Assembly: GCA_030426765.1 (NCBI GenBank)
Contig: JAUHXV010000007.1
Span: 38,658 to 102,657 of the forward strand
DNA: 64,000 nt
Origin: Bacteroidia bacterium
Lineage (GTDB): Bacteria > Bacteroidota > Bacteroidia > Chitinophagales > Saprospiraceae
Reading direction: 5' to 3'
The notes beneath the pieces are model-generated. The model saw nothing but the letters and a program-made list of their open reading frames with translations, was not told the DNA's origin and did no database searches. Both the position numbers and the translations under genes were made by a program. How positions within the stretch are numbered: the stretch's first letter is position 1; each line of letters starts with the position of its first letter. Positions 55,511 to 64,000 of this stretch are shown here, in pieces.

Positions 55511-56188
55511 CTACACATCTGCTTCTTCTTTTCTTTTCTTCGTGTCTTTGGAAAACAGATAGACATCTTCCACGGCCCGGTACCGCATGATAATCTCGCC
55601 GGCGACCAGCAATACTACTCCGGAAATAAACAGTCCATTGCGCACCATCTCAACGATGCCCGTCCAGGTGGGCCAGTGGTTTTGTACCACAAGTAATTCT
55701 ACCCCGATGACCAGTGCACTGCCCAGTAGCAGGAACAGACTCAAACCTCTGTAAGGTCTTACGGTCGCTTTATTTTGCTGAATAAAACAATTGATCAGGA
55801 AAAGCTTGGTGGCTTCGTGATCGGGATTGATTTTGACGAGTTCTTTCAGAATGTGCACGGCTTCGTTTAATCGGTCCAGATTGTATAATGACGCAGCTTT
55901 CTTAAACAAGGTTTCAAAATAGACATCCTGATCACGATGGATGACAATATTGCGCGCAATACTCATCTCCAGGATATGATCAGCAAGTTTTGCCTGCCGC
56001 TCATATTCACCGGTTTCAAAAAGGGCTTCTCCATAGAGCACCATCATGTCGAAATAGGCCCCGGCATCCAGGTCACGCAAGACAAAGATATTCTCCTCTA
56101 CAAAACGAATCTTCTCTTTGTAGGCATTCCGATCGATGGCTAAAAACGCATCGTAGGTTTCCGACCGACTTCCATACATGGGTCTCAT
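55511..56188 (-). CDS. TPR-like helical membrane protein
   Basis: A 225-residue protein. The first 120 residues are helical with TPR-like pairs (YFDMMVLYGEALFETGEYER, YFETLFKKAASLYNLDRLNE, AVHILKELVKINPDHEATKL). The C-terminal part has two hydrophobic helices (LSLFLLLGSALVIGVELLVV and GLFISGVVLLVAGEIIM) and a short charged tail with KDTKKRKEEA. No family name is recognised. It shares a 4-base overlap with the cyclase-family gene and so belongs to a small minus-strand operon with that gene and NAD kinase. Function unknown. Confidence 0.7.
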   Translation of the reverse strand: MRPMYGSRSETYDAFLAIDRNAYKEKIRFVEENIFVLRDLDAGAYFDMMVLYGEALFETGEYERQAKLADHILEMSIARNIVIHRDQDVYFETLFKKAASLYNLDRLNEAVHILKELVKINPDHEATKLFLINCFIQQNKATVRPYRGLSLFLLLGSALVIGVELLVVQNHWPTWTGIVEMVRNGLFISGVVLLVAGEIIMRYRAVEDVYLFSKDTKKRKEEADV

Positions 56189-56928
56189 GACAGCGGATAT
56201 ATATAGGGCCTGCTTGGGCTGGCATCCAGCATCAGGGCAGGCAACTGAATTTGCAATAAATATAATCCATCCGGAACTGAATCTTCGACATAAATCATCT
56301 CTGTGATGGTCGCGTCATACCGGATATCTCCATTGGTATTCCAAAACGCTTTGTGCGCGGCAAGCTTACCTCCATCTTCCTCGCGGTCTACGGATGGCAG
56401 ATCAAGCAGAAGGTGTTTAATGTTTTCTTTAGCCATTCGCTCCGTCAGGACCGGATTGAGATAAGGTGGGTTGGTACCGCCATAGTGCAATTGTTTTTTT
56501 TCCGGATGGTTTGGAAGTGTTCGTATAATGATCGCTTCGATGCCTTTGTCCCATTCCATATCCTCCACGATCCGGTCTCCCTCATCCGTCGGGGAGGGAT
56601 ACACAGAAATCAGCTGGGCAACAAAAACGCCACTTCCAAGGGTATCGTGGATTGCCACGCGTTCTTTAGTGATGTGCCCAACACATTCTGTATGGGTACC
56701 ATTTCCGTGTGGGTTGAGTTGTATGTTGAAAAAATTGACCGCTGCGCCAGTCCGCGTATCACCCACCCAGTCTCCGACTTTATGGGGCGAGGCATTGTAC
56801 AGTGGGGCAAAGAATGCATTCGGCTGCGGCTTTTCATGGTGCAAAGGAATCGCCAGACAGATGCCCTTGTTCAGGTCCGCATGCAGCGTTTGGTTTTGCC
56901 AATCTACCGATATCTTACCCTGGCTCAT
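56185..56928 (-). CDS. Cyclase-family (kynurenine formamidase-like) metal hydrolase, atypical metal motif
   Basis: A 247-residue protein with the cyclase-family core ICLAIPLHHEKPQPNAF, NFFNIQLNPHGNGTHTECVGHI and DLPSVDREEDGGKLAAHKAFW. The family normally carries HxGTHxDxPxH as its metal site. Here the corresponding stretch reads GNGTHTECVGH, so the first His is replaced by Gly (a His sits one position earlier), Asp by Glu, and Pro is lost. Family membership is reasonably sure; catalytic identity is not. The start overlaps the NAD kinase stop by 1 base (TAATG), and the gene is coupled to the TPR gene. Confidence 0.8.
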   Translation of the reverse strand: MSQGKISVDWQNQTLHADLNKGICLAIPLHHEKPQPNAFFAPLYNASPHKVGDWVGDTRTGAAVNFFNIQLNPHGNGTHTECVGHITKERVAIHDTLGSGVFVAQLISVYPSPTDEGDRIVEDMEWDKGIEAIIIRTLPNHPEKKQLHYGGTNPPYLNPVLTERMAKENIKHLLLDLPSVDREEDGGKLAAHKAFWNTNGDIRYDATITEMIYVEDSVPDGLYLLQIQLPALMLDASPSRPYIYPLS

Positions 56929-57800
56929 TAGTTTCGTGAATCTTTTCCCCAGTTGAGTTTATCCTGCAGTGTACGCAGATAGGAGTAATTATGCAATTGA
57001 ATGAAGCGGGTGATCACCTTTGCTTTTTGCACGGTGAGTTTGTGTTCAGCGGTGACGGCTTCAAAATGTGAATCAAGGGTGCAGAGATAGCTGTCCGCAC
57101 GGCCTTCAATTTCGAAAGAGATCACACTGGTATCGGGCACGATTAACGGACGCACCGTCAGATTGTGTGGTGCGACCGGGGTGATGATGAGGTTACCTGA
57201 ATTGGGAAAAACTATGGGTCCGCCACAGCTTAGCGAATATCCGGTTGATCCGGTTGGCGTAGCGACGATCAAACCATCCGCCCAAAATGAGTTCAGCAAT
57301 TCACCATCGATATACGTGTGAATGGTGATCATACTGGACGTATCGCGTTTGTGCAATGTGAAATCGTTCAGAGCAAGTCTTGATTTTTTAAAAACATCTG
57401 CCGTTGTTTCCAGATGGATCATGGTACGTTCATCAAAGTGGTACCGTTCATTGGCCAATTCACGTACTGCAAAATCCGCTACCTTACTTTCTATACTCGA
57501 TAAAAAACCCAGTCGCCCCAGATTGATCCCCATAATCGGAATCTGCTTTTCATTGACCAGCGACACTGCTCCTAACACTGTACCATCACCCCCAAAAGCC
57601 ATGACCACATCCACCGGGGTGTCTCCAAAATTTCGGAAGGTGGATATGCTTTTATGTTCTCTGACATCCTTATCGGTCTGTGACCAATAGGGCTCATAGG
57701 CCAAAGCCTCAATTCCCTCTGATGCAAGCGCTTGCAGCACCTCGAGCAAACATGCCCGGTGATTGGGTCGATAGACCTGCCCGTATAACAGTACTTTCAT
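56928..57800 (-). CDS. nadK: NAD kinase
   Basis: Phosphorylates NAD to NADP. It has 290 residues with the GGDGT motif (VVMAFGGDGTVLGAVSLVN), GINLGRLGFLSS, LNDFTLHK, and SYSLSCGGPI within TPTGSTGYSLSCGGP, the second conserved NAD-kinase block, followed by LTVRPLIVPD. Family length is normal. It is the first gene of a three-gene minus-strand operon with the cyclase-family and TPR genes. Confidence 0.97.
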   Translation of the reverse strand: MKVLLYGQVYRPNHRACLLEVLQALASEGIEALAYEPYWSQTDKDVREHKSISTFRNFGDTPVDVVMAFGGDGTVLGAVSLVNEKQIPIMGINLGRLGFLSSIESKVADFAVRELANERYHFDERTMIHLETTADVFKKSRLALNDFTLHKRDTSSMITIHTYIDGELLNSFWADGLIVATPTGSTGYSLSCGGPIVFPNSGNLIITPVAPHNLTVRPLIVPDTSVISFEIEGRADSYLCTLDSHFEAVTAEHKLTVQKAKVITRFIQLHNYSYLRTLQDKLNWGKDSRN

Positions 57801-57844
57801 CAGATAGAATACAAATTAAAGGACATAAAGATCAAAAATGATAC

Positions 57845-57879
57845 CATTTGCTTTGACAGAAGGGAAGAAAAAGCAAATG
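57845..57879 (-). terminator. Hairpin downstream of the first T9SS paralog
   Basis: CATTTGCTTT (57845-57854) and AAAGCAAATG (57870-57879) form a perfect 10-bp stem with a 15-base loop. On the minus strand it lies about 20 bases after the stop of the 57901 gene and is followed, after 6 bases, by a run of five T (GTATCATTTTTGATC). A rho-independent terminator is plausible, although the loop is long. Confidence 0.45.
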
Positions 57880-57900
57880 CATCAAGCGTATAAACGCATA

Positions 57901-59784
57901 TCAGATCTTGACCATTTTTGTGACGTACTTAAAATCAGCGTTGCTGAAACTTACATAATATATGCCTGGTGGTAATCCGGCGGTAGAGAACTGCGTACGC
58001 TGTAGGTTTGCTGGTACAACATCCATTTGAGCGACTTCCTGTCCATGAAAATCATATATCCTGATGAGCGCAACATGCATCAAGATAAACGACCATTCTA
58101 ATGTAACGGTTTCACTCACCGGCATTGGGTAGAGTTTAATCTTTTCGGATTGGTTGGCTTTCGTTGCATCAGGAGAAACAGCAGTAGGAGTTTCACTGAT
58201 CAGTTTAAATTTGATTTTCTTCACCAGCCTATCGTTGGATTCGACTAAATCCGGCCCATACTTTCCAATGAATATACCCGTGATGTCCACTGTATCTCCG
58301 GTGGTGTTCACTAAAGGAGCAGATAATGTAAACCCATTCTGACCGGTATTTTGCAGATAGGGAACTGCCCAAAACGGGCTTATGTTCCATTCCCAATCCA
58401 GAATGTCAGGTTCCTCGATTAGGTAGAACAAGGTGTCCCCGCTGTTAAGCGGTGCTAATATCTCAGGATCTAAATTCGTGATTCTACCACACGAAGCTTC
58501 AAAGCTTAAATTAAGAGGTGCATCATTAGAACAAACGGAAGAGTTACCTGTCCATGCACCGATTTCTCCATCAGCAAATGTGAGGAACCCTATTGAAAGA
58601 TCTCTGGTCGTAGAGTCTTCCGCACAATCAAGAATATCTCTGGTTATTAAGTCAAAACAAAATTCCCATGGGCCCATAATTTCTTCATTACAAGCATTTC
58701 CATCTCCCCAATCTACTCTAATCGGGGGACCCGGATTTGGACAACTGCCATTAATGCCGTAGGCAAACCAACCTGCCGGCAAAGTATCTCCCAGAGGATT
58801 TCCCCAACAAGCCTCACAGCATCCACCCTTAATTCCTTCAAAGGGACATTCAGGGTCATAATGACTATTACACATGTCCATTCGACCATTATTATCAAAA
58901 TCGCCTATAGTTAGATCGTCATAGTCATGGTGGTAATCCACATCATCGAACCAATCCCACGTCGCTAACTCCGAACCGAGACCATACAATCCATTTCCCG
59001 GTTCTCCAATTGGCAGATCATTCACAGTGGCATTCATCGGCTGACCCAAAGAATCAAATGAAGAAGGATCCCATCCATTACCAAATACTGGAACTAATCC
59101 CTGAAACCATTGACACCCATTATTTGCAGCTACAAACGCCTCTACGTTCAAGCACACACGCACTTCTTCATTTGGGTCAAATGGTCCTTCCAACGGTCCC
59201 TCATTACTTCGGTGAGTGATTTTAAGTGACCTGTCCTTGACGCAAATAAATCCTTCTGGTAAAATCCTCATATGAATACTGAAATCACCTCCAATACTTA
59301 AATGTGAACTCACCGCAAGGTAAAGTGTTGAACTTGTGTCAATACGTGCTCCTGAAACTTTAGCTAATCCATCAGACCCTATAATACAATACGTAGTATA
59401 TCTAAGTAGTACTGGTTCTAATTCACTACATCCGTTATTCGGAGATTCAAACAACGAAAACGCCGGCATTTCAAAATCATCACTGCTAATCGTTATCGAA
59501 ATAGATGCTGCCTCCAGGTCAGTTGTAAACTTATACCACACAGTTGGATAATCACCCATTAAGCACCCGGAAATCAAGGTATCAGGAGAGGCATATAGAT
59601 TGCAACCTATTTCATTTACGTTCCAATCCCCGGTAGGAATCAGGCCCAAATCAATAGCATCCATGCATTCATCATAATCAAGACATGGGTCCTGGGATTG
59701 TATACCGCAAGGCGTGAGTGACAGGGTGCAGATCAACAGCCCCGCTTTACAGCTTTTGGCAATCATTTTAAAACTCATATTCAA
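57901..59784 (-). CDS. Secreted protein with T9SS type A sorting domain (paralog 1)
   Basis: A 627-residue protein with an N-terminal signal peptide (AGLLICTLSLTPCGIQSQ). The mature part begins with a Cys-rich PPC-like beta-sandwich block (DPCLDYDECMDAIDLG, CNLYASPDTLISGCLMGDYP). A second beta-rich block (NNGCQWFQGLVPVFGNGWDP) follows, with an EF-hand-like loop (IGDFDNNGRMDMCNSHYD). Then comes a Cys/Trp-rich block with WFAYGINGSCPNPGPPIRVD. The C-terminal domain (KIKLYPMPVSETVTLEWSF to PPGIYYVSFSNADFKYVTK) is a T9SS type A sorting domain. It is one of three tandem paralogs. Function is unknown. Confidence 0.88.
   Translation of the reverse strand: MNMSFKMIAKSCKAGLLICTLSLTPCGIQSQDPCLDYDECMDAIDLGLIPTGDWNVNEIGCNLYASPDTLISGCLMGDYPTVWYKFTTDLEAASISITISSDDFEMPAFSLFESPNNGCSELEPVLLRYTTYCIIGSDGLAKVSGARIDTSSTLYLAVSSHLSIGGDFSIHMRILPEGFICVKDRSLKITHRSNEGPLEGPFDPNEEVRVCLNVEAFVAANNGCQWFQGLVPVFGNGWDPSSFDSLGQPMNATVNDLPIGEPGNGLYGLGSELATWDWFDDVDYHHDYDDLTIGDFDNNGRMDMCNSHYDPECPFEGIKGGCCEACWGNPLGDTLPAGWFAYGINGSCPNPGPPIRVDWGDGNACNEEIMGPWEFCFDLITRDILDCAEDSTTRDLSIGFLTFADGEIGAWTGNSSVCSNDAPLNLSFEASCGRITNLDPEILAPLNSGDTLFYLIEEPDILDWEWNISPFWAVPYLQNTGQNGFTLSAPLVNTTGDTVDITGIFIGKYGPDLVESNDRLVKKIKFKLISETPTAVSPDATKANQSEKIKLYPMPVSETVTLEWSFILMHVALIRIYDFHGQEVAQMDVVPANLQRTQFSTAGLPPGIYYVSFSNADFKYVTKMVKI
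58355..58470. repeat. Tract shared with paralog 2 (possible gene conversion)
   Basis: The 116 bases match 60375-60490 at 108 positions (about 93%) by manual comparison, encoding LAPLNSGDTLFYLIEEPDI. The next 30 bases match at only about 18 of 30, so the similarity is sharply local. This suggests a recent conversion event between paralogs 1 and 2. Confidence 0.6.
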
Positions 59785-59920
59785 AGTTGCTAAATGTTAG
59801 AAAAAACTAAAACTACTGATCCTGTTGATTTAAAAACAGAAATAACACGCCTAACCGGTATTCATAGTCCTTTTACCAGCAAGAGGTCTAAGCAGGGAAT
59901 TATTAAAGCATAACTACATT

Positions 59921-61798
59921 CTATTTCTTAACCATTTTAGTAGTTGATTGAAACTCCCCGTTTCCAAAACGGACAAAGTATACACCAGAGGTCCATTCAT
60001 CCGTATCAATTTGAGTGCGCTGACCATCATCTGGAAAAACTGTTTTTTCGGAAATGCGCTTTCCACGCGCGTCAAATATGGTCACCACAGCTTTGCCATG
60101 AAGCTCAAAATGCCATTCCAGCATAGCTGCATCGGTCACAGGGATCGGGTATACTTTGAGTCTATACAAATCTGTAACTGGTGTGGTATTGACCTCTTCT
60201 GAATTGGTGAGTGCATTGTGTAACTTGAATTTTATTTTCTTCACCAACCGGTCATTGGATCCTGCAAAATTTGGTTCGTAATGCCCGATAAAAATACCGG
60301 TTACATCAATCGTTTCTACCGATTCATTCACTAGTGGAGCAGAAATAGAAAAACCGTTTGGTCCTGTATTCTGAAGATAGGGAACTGCCCAGAATGGGCT
60401 TATGTTCCATTCCCAATCCAGGATATCTGGTTCCTCGATTAGATAGAACAAGGTGTCCCCGCTGTTAAGCGGTGCTAATATTTCAGGGTCTAATGTTGTG
60501 GTGCGGCCACAACTCGATTCCAGGGTTAGATTCAACGGTGCGTCATAGGTGCAAATGGAAGGACTACCCGTCCACGCACCTGTTTCCCCATCCGCAAATG
60601 TGTGGAAACCAAGGGAGAGATCTCGTGTCGTAGAGTCTGCTCCACAATCCGTAATATCTCTGGTGATCAGGTCAAAACAAAACTGCCATGGGCCCATTCC
60701 TCCCCCGCATGTATTTCCATCTCCCCAGTCCAATCGAACAGGTGGTCCGGGATCAGGGCAACTTCCATTTATTCCATATGCAAACCAACCCGGCGGTAGA
60801 ATGCTTCCCAGTGTATCTGCCCAACAAGGTCTGCAACATCCTTCATGGACACCCATGACCGGGCAGTCGTTATCATAGCGACTGTTACACATGTCCATGC
60901 GGCCATTGTCGTCAAAATCATCTATGCTAAAATCGATATTGGTTACATGATAATCAACGCTGTCAAACCAATTCCATGTGGCATCATAATTTCCGGTAGT
61001 ATAGAGTCCGTTACCCGGCACGCCAAACTGTTCTCCGTTTATCGTGGCATTTAAGGGTTGGCCCAACGAATCAAAGGAAGAAGGATCCCATCCGTTTCCG
61101 AAAACCGGAACTATGCCTTGAAACCATTGACATCCATTATTTGCTGCAGAGAATCGATTTACATTAAAACAAATACTGATTGTCTCGTCCGGGTCAAACG
61201 GGCCTTCCAGCGGACCTCCATTTTCTCGTTCGATGATCTGTATGGACCTGTCTTCAACACAGTATAATCCATCAGAAAATGCTCCCAATCTAAAATTAAA
61301 CCACCCTCCTATACTCTGGTATGAACTCACCGCCAGATAATATGTTGTGCCCGCCTCAATTGATGTTCCAATGACCTGCACCCTTCCATGCGACCCAATC
61401 ACACAGGGTAGGTTGCTATTAGTAAGTAATACCTGCTCTAAATCTGTACAGTTTTCATTTTCCGATTTAAATACAGAAATGACCGGCATATTGAAATCGC
61501 CGCTTCTTAGTATAACCGTTAATAAATTTGCACTCCCGTCCGTCTTAAACTTGTACCAAACGGTTGGATAATCACCCATAAGGCAACTTGAAATCAAAGT
61601 ATCCGGTGATGCATAAAGATTACACCCCCATTGTCGTAAACTCCAATCGTCAGTAGGGATAGTTCCAAAATCAAATGCATCTATACAATCATCATGTTCT
61701 AAACATGGATCTTGCGCATACATGTTAAGCCCCAGCATGACCAAAGCGTACATTAAAATTCCAGGTTTCAGTATTTGTGAAATCTTCTTATAAATCAT
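59921..61798 (-). CDS. Secreted protein with T9SS type A sorting domain (paralog 2)
   Basis: A protein of about 625 residues from the ATG at 61798 (MIYKKISQILKPG). An upstream ATG at 61834 would give 637. The signal peptide is followed by DPCLEHDDCIDAFDFGTIPT and CNLYASPDTLISSCLMGDYP, then NNGCQWFQGIVPVFGNGWDP, an EF-hand-like loop (IDDFDDNGRMDMCNSRYD) and WFAYGINGSCPDPGPPVRLD. The C-terminal domain runs RLKVYPIPVTDAAMLEWHFE to SGVYFVRFGNGEFQSTTKM. The middle is close to paralog 1 (see the 60375 tract) and the C-terminus is close to paralog 3, so it looks like a mosaic. Function unknown. Confidence 0.87.
   Translation of the reverse strand: MIYKKISQILKPGILMYALVMLGLNMYAQDPCLEHDDCIDAFDFGTIPTDDWSLRQWGCNLYASPDTLISSCLMGDYPTVWYKFKTDGSANLLTVILRSGDFNMPVISVFKSENENCTDLEQVLLTNSNLPCVIGSHGRVQVIGTSIEAGTTYYLAVSSYQSIGGWFNFRLGAFSDGLYCVEDRSIQIIERENGGPLEGPFDPDETISICFNVNRFSAANNGCQWFQGIVPVFGNGWDPSSFDSLGQPLNATINGEQFGVPGNGLYTTGNYDATWNWFDSVDYHVTNIDFSIDDFDDNGRMDMCNSRYDNDCPVMGVHEGCCRPCWADTLGSILPPGWFAYGINGSCPDPGPPVRLDWGDGNTCGGGMGPWQFCFDLITRDITDCGADSTTRDLSLGFHTFADGETGAWTGSPSICTYDAPLNLTLESSCGRTTTLDPEILAPLNSGDTLFYLIEEPDILDWEWNISPFWAVPYLQNTGPNGFSISAPLVNESVETIDVTGIFIGHYEPNFAGSNDRLVKKIKFKLHNALTNSEEVNTTPVTDLYRLKVYPIPVTDAAMLEWHFELHGKAVVTIFDARGKRISEKTVFPDDGQRTQIDTDEWTSGVYFVRFGNGEFQSTTKMVKK
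60375..60490. repeat. Tract shared with paralog 1
   Basis: Counterpart of 58355-58470, differing at 8 of 116 positions by my count. It includes an uninterrupted identical 30-base run near its end. Confidence 0.6.
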
Positions 61799-61936
61799 GG
61801 ACAAAGATGTTTGGGCGTTGAAAGAAATAAACAATACACTCCACGCAAAAACGAACGGTTGTGAAAGGCAGTTGTACTTAATCTATACGCTTAGCAGGCA
61901 ATCTCTCTTTTCGATAAAGGCCGGAAACTGTTGCCT

Positions 61937-63802
61937 TTATATTTTAAACATTTTTGCAAAAGACTGAAACTCCCCATTTCCAAAACGGATATAGTATACA
62001 CCAGAGGACCATCCATCCGTATCAATTTGAGTGCGTCGGCCGTCTCCCGGGAACACAGTTTTTTCTGCTATCCGTCTACCCTGTGCGTCGAAGACAAATA
62101 CGGCTGCATTGTCGCGGAGGTCAAAGGCCCACTCCAGCATAGCGCTATTGACGACAGGCATCGGGTATACTTTGAGGCTAAACGCATCATGATGTGTAAC
62201 CGCTTCGACTTCTTCTGCATTGGTCAGTCCATCATTTAGCTTGAATTTAATTTTCTTTACAAACCTGTCGTTTGTTGCTGAAAAATTTGGCTCATAGTAG
62301 CCAATAAAAATACCCGTTACATCAATGGTCTCACCAAAGGTGTTCACCAGAGGGGCAGAAATAGTAAACCCATTTTGTGCTGCATTTTGCACATAGGGTA
62401 CTGCCCAATACGGACTGATATTCCACTCCCAATGGACTATATCGGGTTCGGAAATCACATAGTTCAGTGTATCGCCGTGTTCCAGTGCCGGAAGGATCTC
62501 GGTTTCTTTTCCTCTGATGCGTCCGCATTTTGCTTCGAGGCTTAACTTGAGCGGTGCATCTTTTGCACAGACAGAAGCACTTCCTGTCCACGCGCCTGTC
62601 TCACCATCGGCAAACGTAAAAAAGCCTACCGAAAGATCTCTGGTAGTCGTATCCAGATCACAATCCGGCATATCTTTCGTGACCAGATCAAAACAAAACT
62701 CCCACGGTCCCATAGGCCCACCACATGTGTTACCGTCTCCCCAATCCACCCGGATGGGTGGACCCGGATCCGGGCAACTACCATTGATGCCATAGGCAAA
62801 CCATCCGGCAGGCAGTGTATCTCCGGAAGGTGATCCCCAGCAAGGATTGCAGCATCCTCCATTTACACCTAAATACGGACAGTCCGGATCATACCGGCTA
62901 TTACACATATCCAGACGGCCATTATTGTCAAAATCACCAATACTCAGGTCCTCTGAGAAATGATGGTAATCCACATCGTCAAACCAACCCCATTGGGATA
63001 CACCATATACTCCGTTATTTGCTTCCGGAATGGGATATCCATTGACCGTTGCATTGATGGGTTGTCCGGTGTTGTCAAAAGAAGAGGGATCCCAGCCATT
63101 GCCAAAGACAGGGACTAATCCCTGGAACCACTGACATCCGTTATTGGATGCCGTATACTCATTGACTTTAAAACAAAATGAAACTTTCTCATTAGAATCA
63201 AACGGACCTTCCAGCGGACCGTCATTTTCTCTGGATCGGATTTCTATCGCTTTGTTGACAACACAAACAAAGCCTTCTGAAAGGGTACGGAGGTGCAACC
63301 AAAAATCTCCGCCGATACTTAGATAAGAACTCACAGCGAGATAATATGTCGTATTCGTTTCCACAGGCGTCCCAATCACCTTTGCCAATCCATTCGAACC
63401 TATTACGCAGGATAGGTTGCTGCTGGTCAGCAACACCTGCTCCAGATTGTCACATGTACCGCTCTCAGATTTAAACAAAGCAAGGACGGGCATTTCAAAA
63501 TCCTCGCTTCTGACTATCGCGGTCAACACTTCTGCATTGAGGTCTGTAGTAAACCGATACCAAACCGTTGGATAATCACCCATCAGGCATCCCTCTATCA
63601 ATGTGTCGGGTGAAGAGTAAAGATTACACCCCCATCGGTTTACCTGTGTATGATCGGTAGACGGAATGCCCAGGTCAATAGCCGTGAGACAATCATCATT
63701 TACTAAACAGGTATCCTGCGCTGATATGTTCTGAATGGAGAAGAAGAGGCAGCAAAACAGGATGCTAACAAAGGGGGTGAGGAGTATTCGTTGTGATTTC
63801 AT
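61937..63802 (-). CDS. Secreted protein with T9SS type A sorting domain (paralog 3)
   Basis: A protein of about 621 residues from the ATG at 63802 (MKSQRILLTPF), which gives a normal signal peptide ending ISA-QD. An ATG at 63835 would add 11 residues. It has the same order of blocks as its two neighbours: DTCLVNDDCLTAIDLGIPST, CNLYSSPDTLIEGCLMGDYP, NNGCQWFQGLVPVFGNGWDP, a loop of the IGDFDNNGRLDMCNSRYD type and WFAYGINGSCPDPGPPIRVD. The C-terminal T9SS type A domain is SLKVYPMPVVNSAMLEWAFD to SSGVYYIRFGNGEFQSFAKM. It is the first gene of the tandem array in transcription order. Function unknown. Confidence 0.88.
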   Translation of the reverse strand: MKSQRILLTPFVSILFCCLFFSIQNISAQDTCLVNDDCLTAIDLGIPSTDHTQVNRWGCNLYSSPDTLIEGCLMGDYPTVWYRFTTDLNAEVLTAIVRSEDFEMPVLALFKSESGTCDNLEQVLLTSSNLSCVIGSNGLAKVIGTPVETNTTYYLAVSSYLSIGGDFWLHLRTLSEGFVCVVNKAIEIRSRENDGPLEGPFDSNEKVSFCFKVNEYTASNNGCQWFQGLVPVFGNGWDPSSFDNTGQPINATVNGYPIPEANNGVYGVSQWGWFDDVDYHHFSEDLSIGDFDNNGRLDMCNSRYDPDCPYLGVNGGCCNPCWGSPSGDTLPAGWFAYGINGSCPDPGPPIRVDWGDGNTCGGPMGPWEFCFDLVTKDMPDCDLDTTTRDLSVGFFTFADGETGAWTGSASVCAKDAPLKLSLEAKCGRIRGKETEILPALEHGDTLNYVISEPDIVHWEWNISPYWAVPYVQNAAQNGFTISAPLVNTFGETIDVTGIFIGYYEPNFSATNDRFVKKIKFKLNDGLTNAEEVEAVTHHDAFSLKVYPMPVVNSAMLEWAFDLRDNAAVFVFDAQGRRIAEKTVFPGDGRRTQIDTDGWSSGVYYIRFGNGEFQSFAKMFKI

Positions 63803-63936
63803 GGTCGTGGTAATTAAGGTCTGCGAGATATCCAAAATACCGAATATAAATGACAGTAAACGTTAAATCTTTCGTTATGTCAAATCAGGGATAAAACCGA
63901 TTCCTCAGCATTTTAGCTGATTCCTCTAAACAAGAA

Positions 63937-63962
63937 GGCCCTGCAGCATTTGCTACAGGGCC
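63937..63962 (-). terminator. Terminator-like hairpin near the window end
   Basis: GGCCCTGCAGC and GCTACAGGGCC form an 11-bp stem with one mismatch around ATTT. On the minus strand it is followed by TTCTTGTTTAG, a moderately T-rich stretch. It could terminate a gene lying beyond the right edge of the window. Confidence 0.5.
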
Positions 63963-64000
63963 ATCTCATAACCGGATTATATTCTATAACCCGTGTGATT

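Noticed and set aside
1..64000. CRISPR arrays, tRNA or rRNA genes, transposases and phage genes
   Set aside because: I looked through the gaps and found no array spacing, tRNA-like cloverleaf or mobile-element protein. Short structured RNAs cannot be excluded by eye.

Overview
The window looks like a Bacteroidota chromosome, most likely of the Saprospiria/Lewinella type. The signs are: several very large secreted proteins with type IX secretion (T9SS) C-terminal sorting domains (types A and B), a UpxY-type antiterminator heading a polysaccharide locus, Bacteroidota-style -7 boxes (TAnnTTTG), a DUF4175 protein and a SecA with the long Bacteroidota insertion. This placement rests on gene content only. 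No rRNA, tRNA, CRISPR array, IS transposase or phage gene was seen.

Layout. 1-5134 (+): the 3' part of secA, a dTDP-glucose 4,6-dehydratase and a six-bladed-propeller lipoprotein. 5167-42216 (-): about 37 kb of almost continuous minus-strand genes, read from high to low coordinates, forming a Wzy-dependent exopolysaccharide/capsule locus. It begins with a winged-helix regulator and a UpxY antiterminator. Next come cysC, cysD and cysN (PAPS synthesis), with a small four-helix-bundle gene inserted between cysD and cysN. Then follow a UDP-HexNAc 6-dehydrogenase, two methyltransferases, the Wzx flippase, the Wzy polymerase, a run of GT4/CgeB/GT2 glycosyltransferases, a CDP-paratose 2-epimerase-like gene, a parallel beta-helix lipoprotein and a carbamoyltransferase. 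After these lie gmd-fcl (GDP-L-fucose), an asparagine-synthase-like amidotransferase, wecB, manC and more GT4 genes. The housekeeping genes tgt, a DUF922 gene and ettA sit inside the distal part, followed by another GT4 gene and two tandem sulfotransferases. 42447-44651 (-): a Wzz-like chain-length protein and a TerC-family protein. 44970-55436 (+): a DUF4175 coiled-coil membrane protein, an RsbW-like ATPase, ybeY, and a 2020-residue PKD/SdrB-domain T9SS type B protein. 55511-57800 (-): a TPR membrane protein, a cyclase-family hydrolase and NAD kinase. 57901-63802 (-): three tandem paralogous T9SS type A secreted proteins.

How the genes fit together. The locus encodes precursor supply (GDP-mannose to GDP-fucose, UDP-ManNAc, a UDP-HexNAc uronate), assembly (glycosyltransferases, Wzx, Wzy, Wzz) and an unusually rich set of decorations: sulfation (PAPS from CysC/D/N plus two sulfotransferases), carbamoylation, probable uronic-acid amidation and methylation. 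The best candidate for a new system is therefore a self-contained sulfated, fucose-containing bacterial glycan locus that carries its own PAPS supply and is driven by a processive antiterminator. The initiating phosphoglycosyltransferase and the outer-membrane Wza exporter are not in the window. A second oddity is that two genes whose conserved N-termini are clearly encoded (a GT4 gene near 14354 and an RsbW-like gene near 48328) have no ATG/GTG/TTG at the expected start. Both have ATC at a suitable position.
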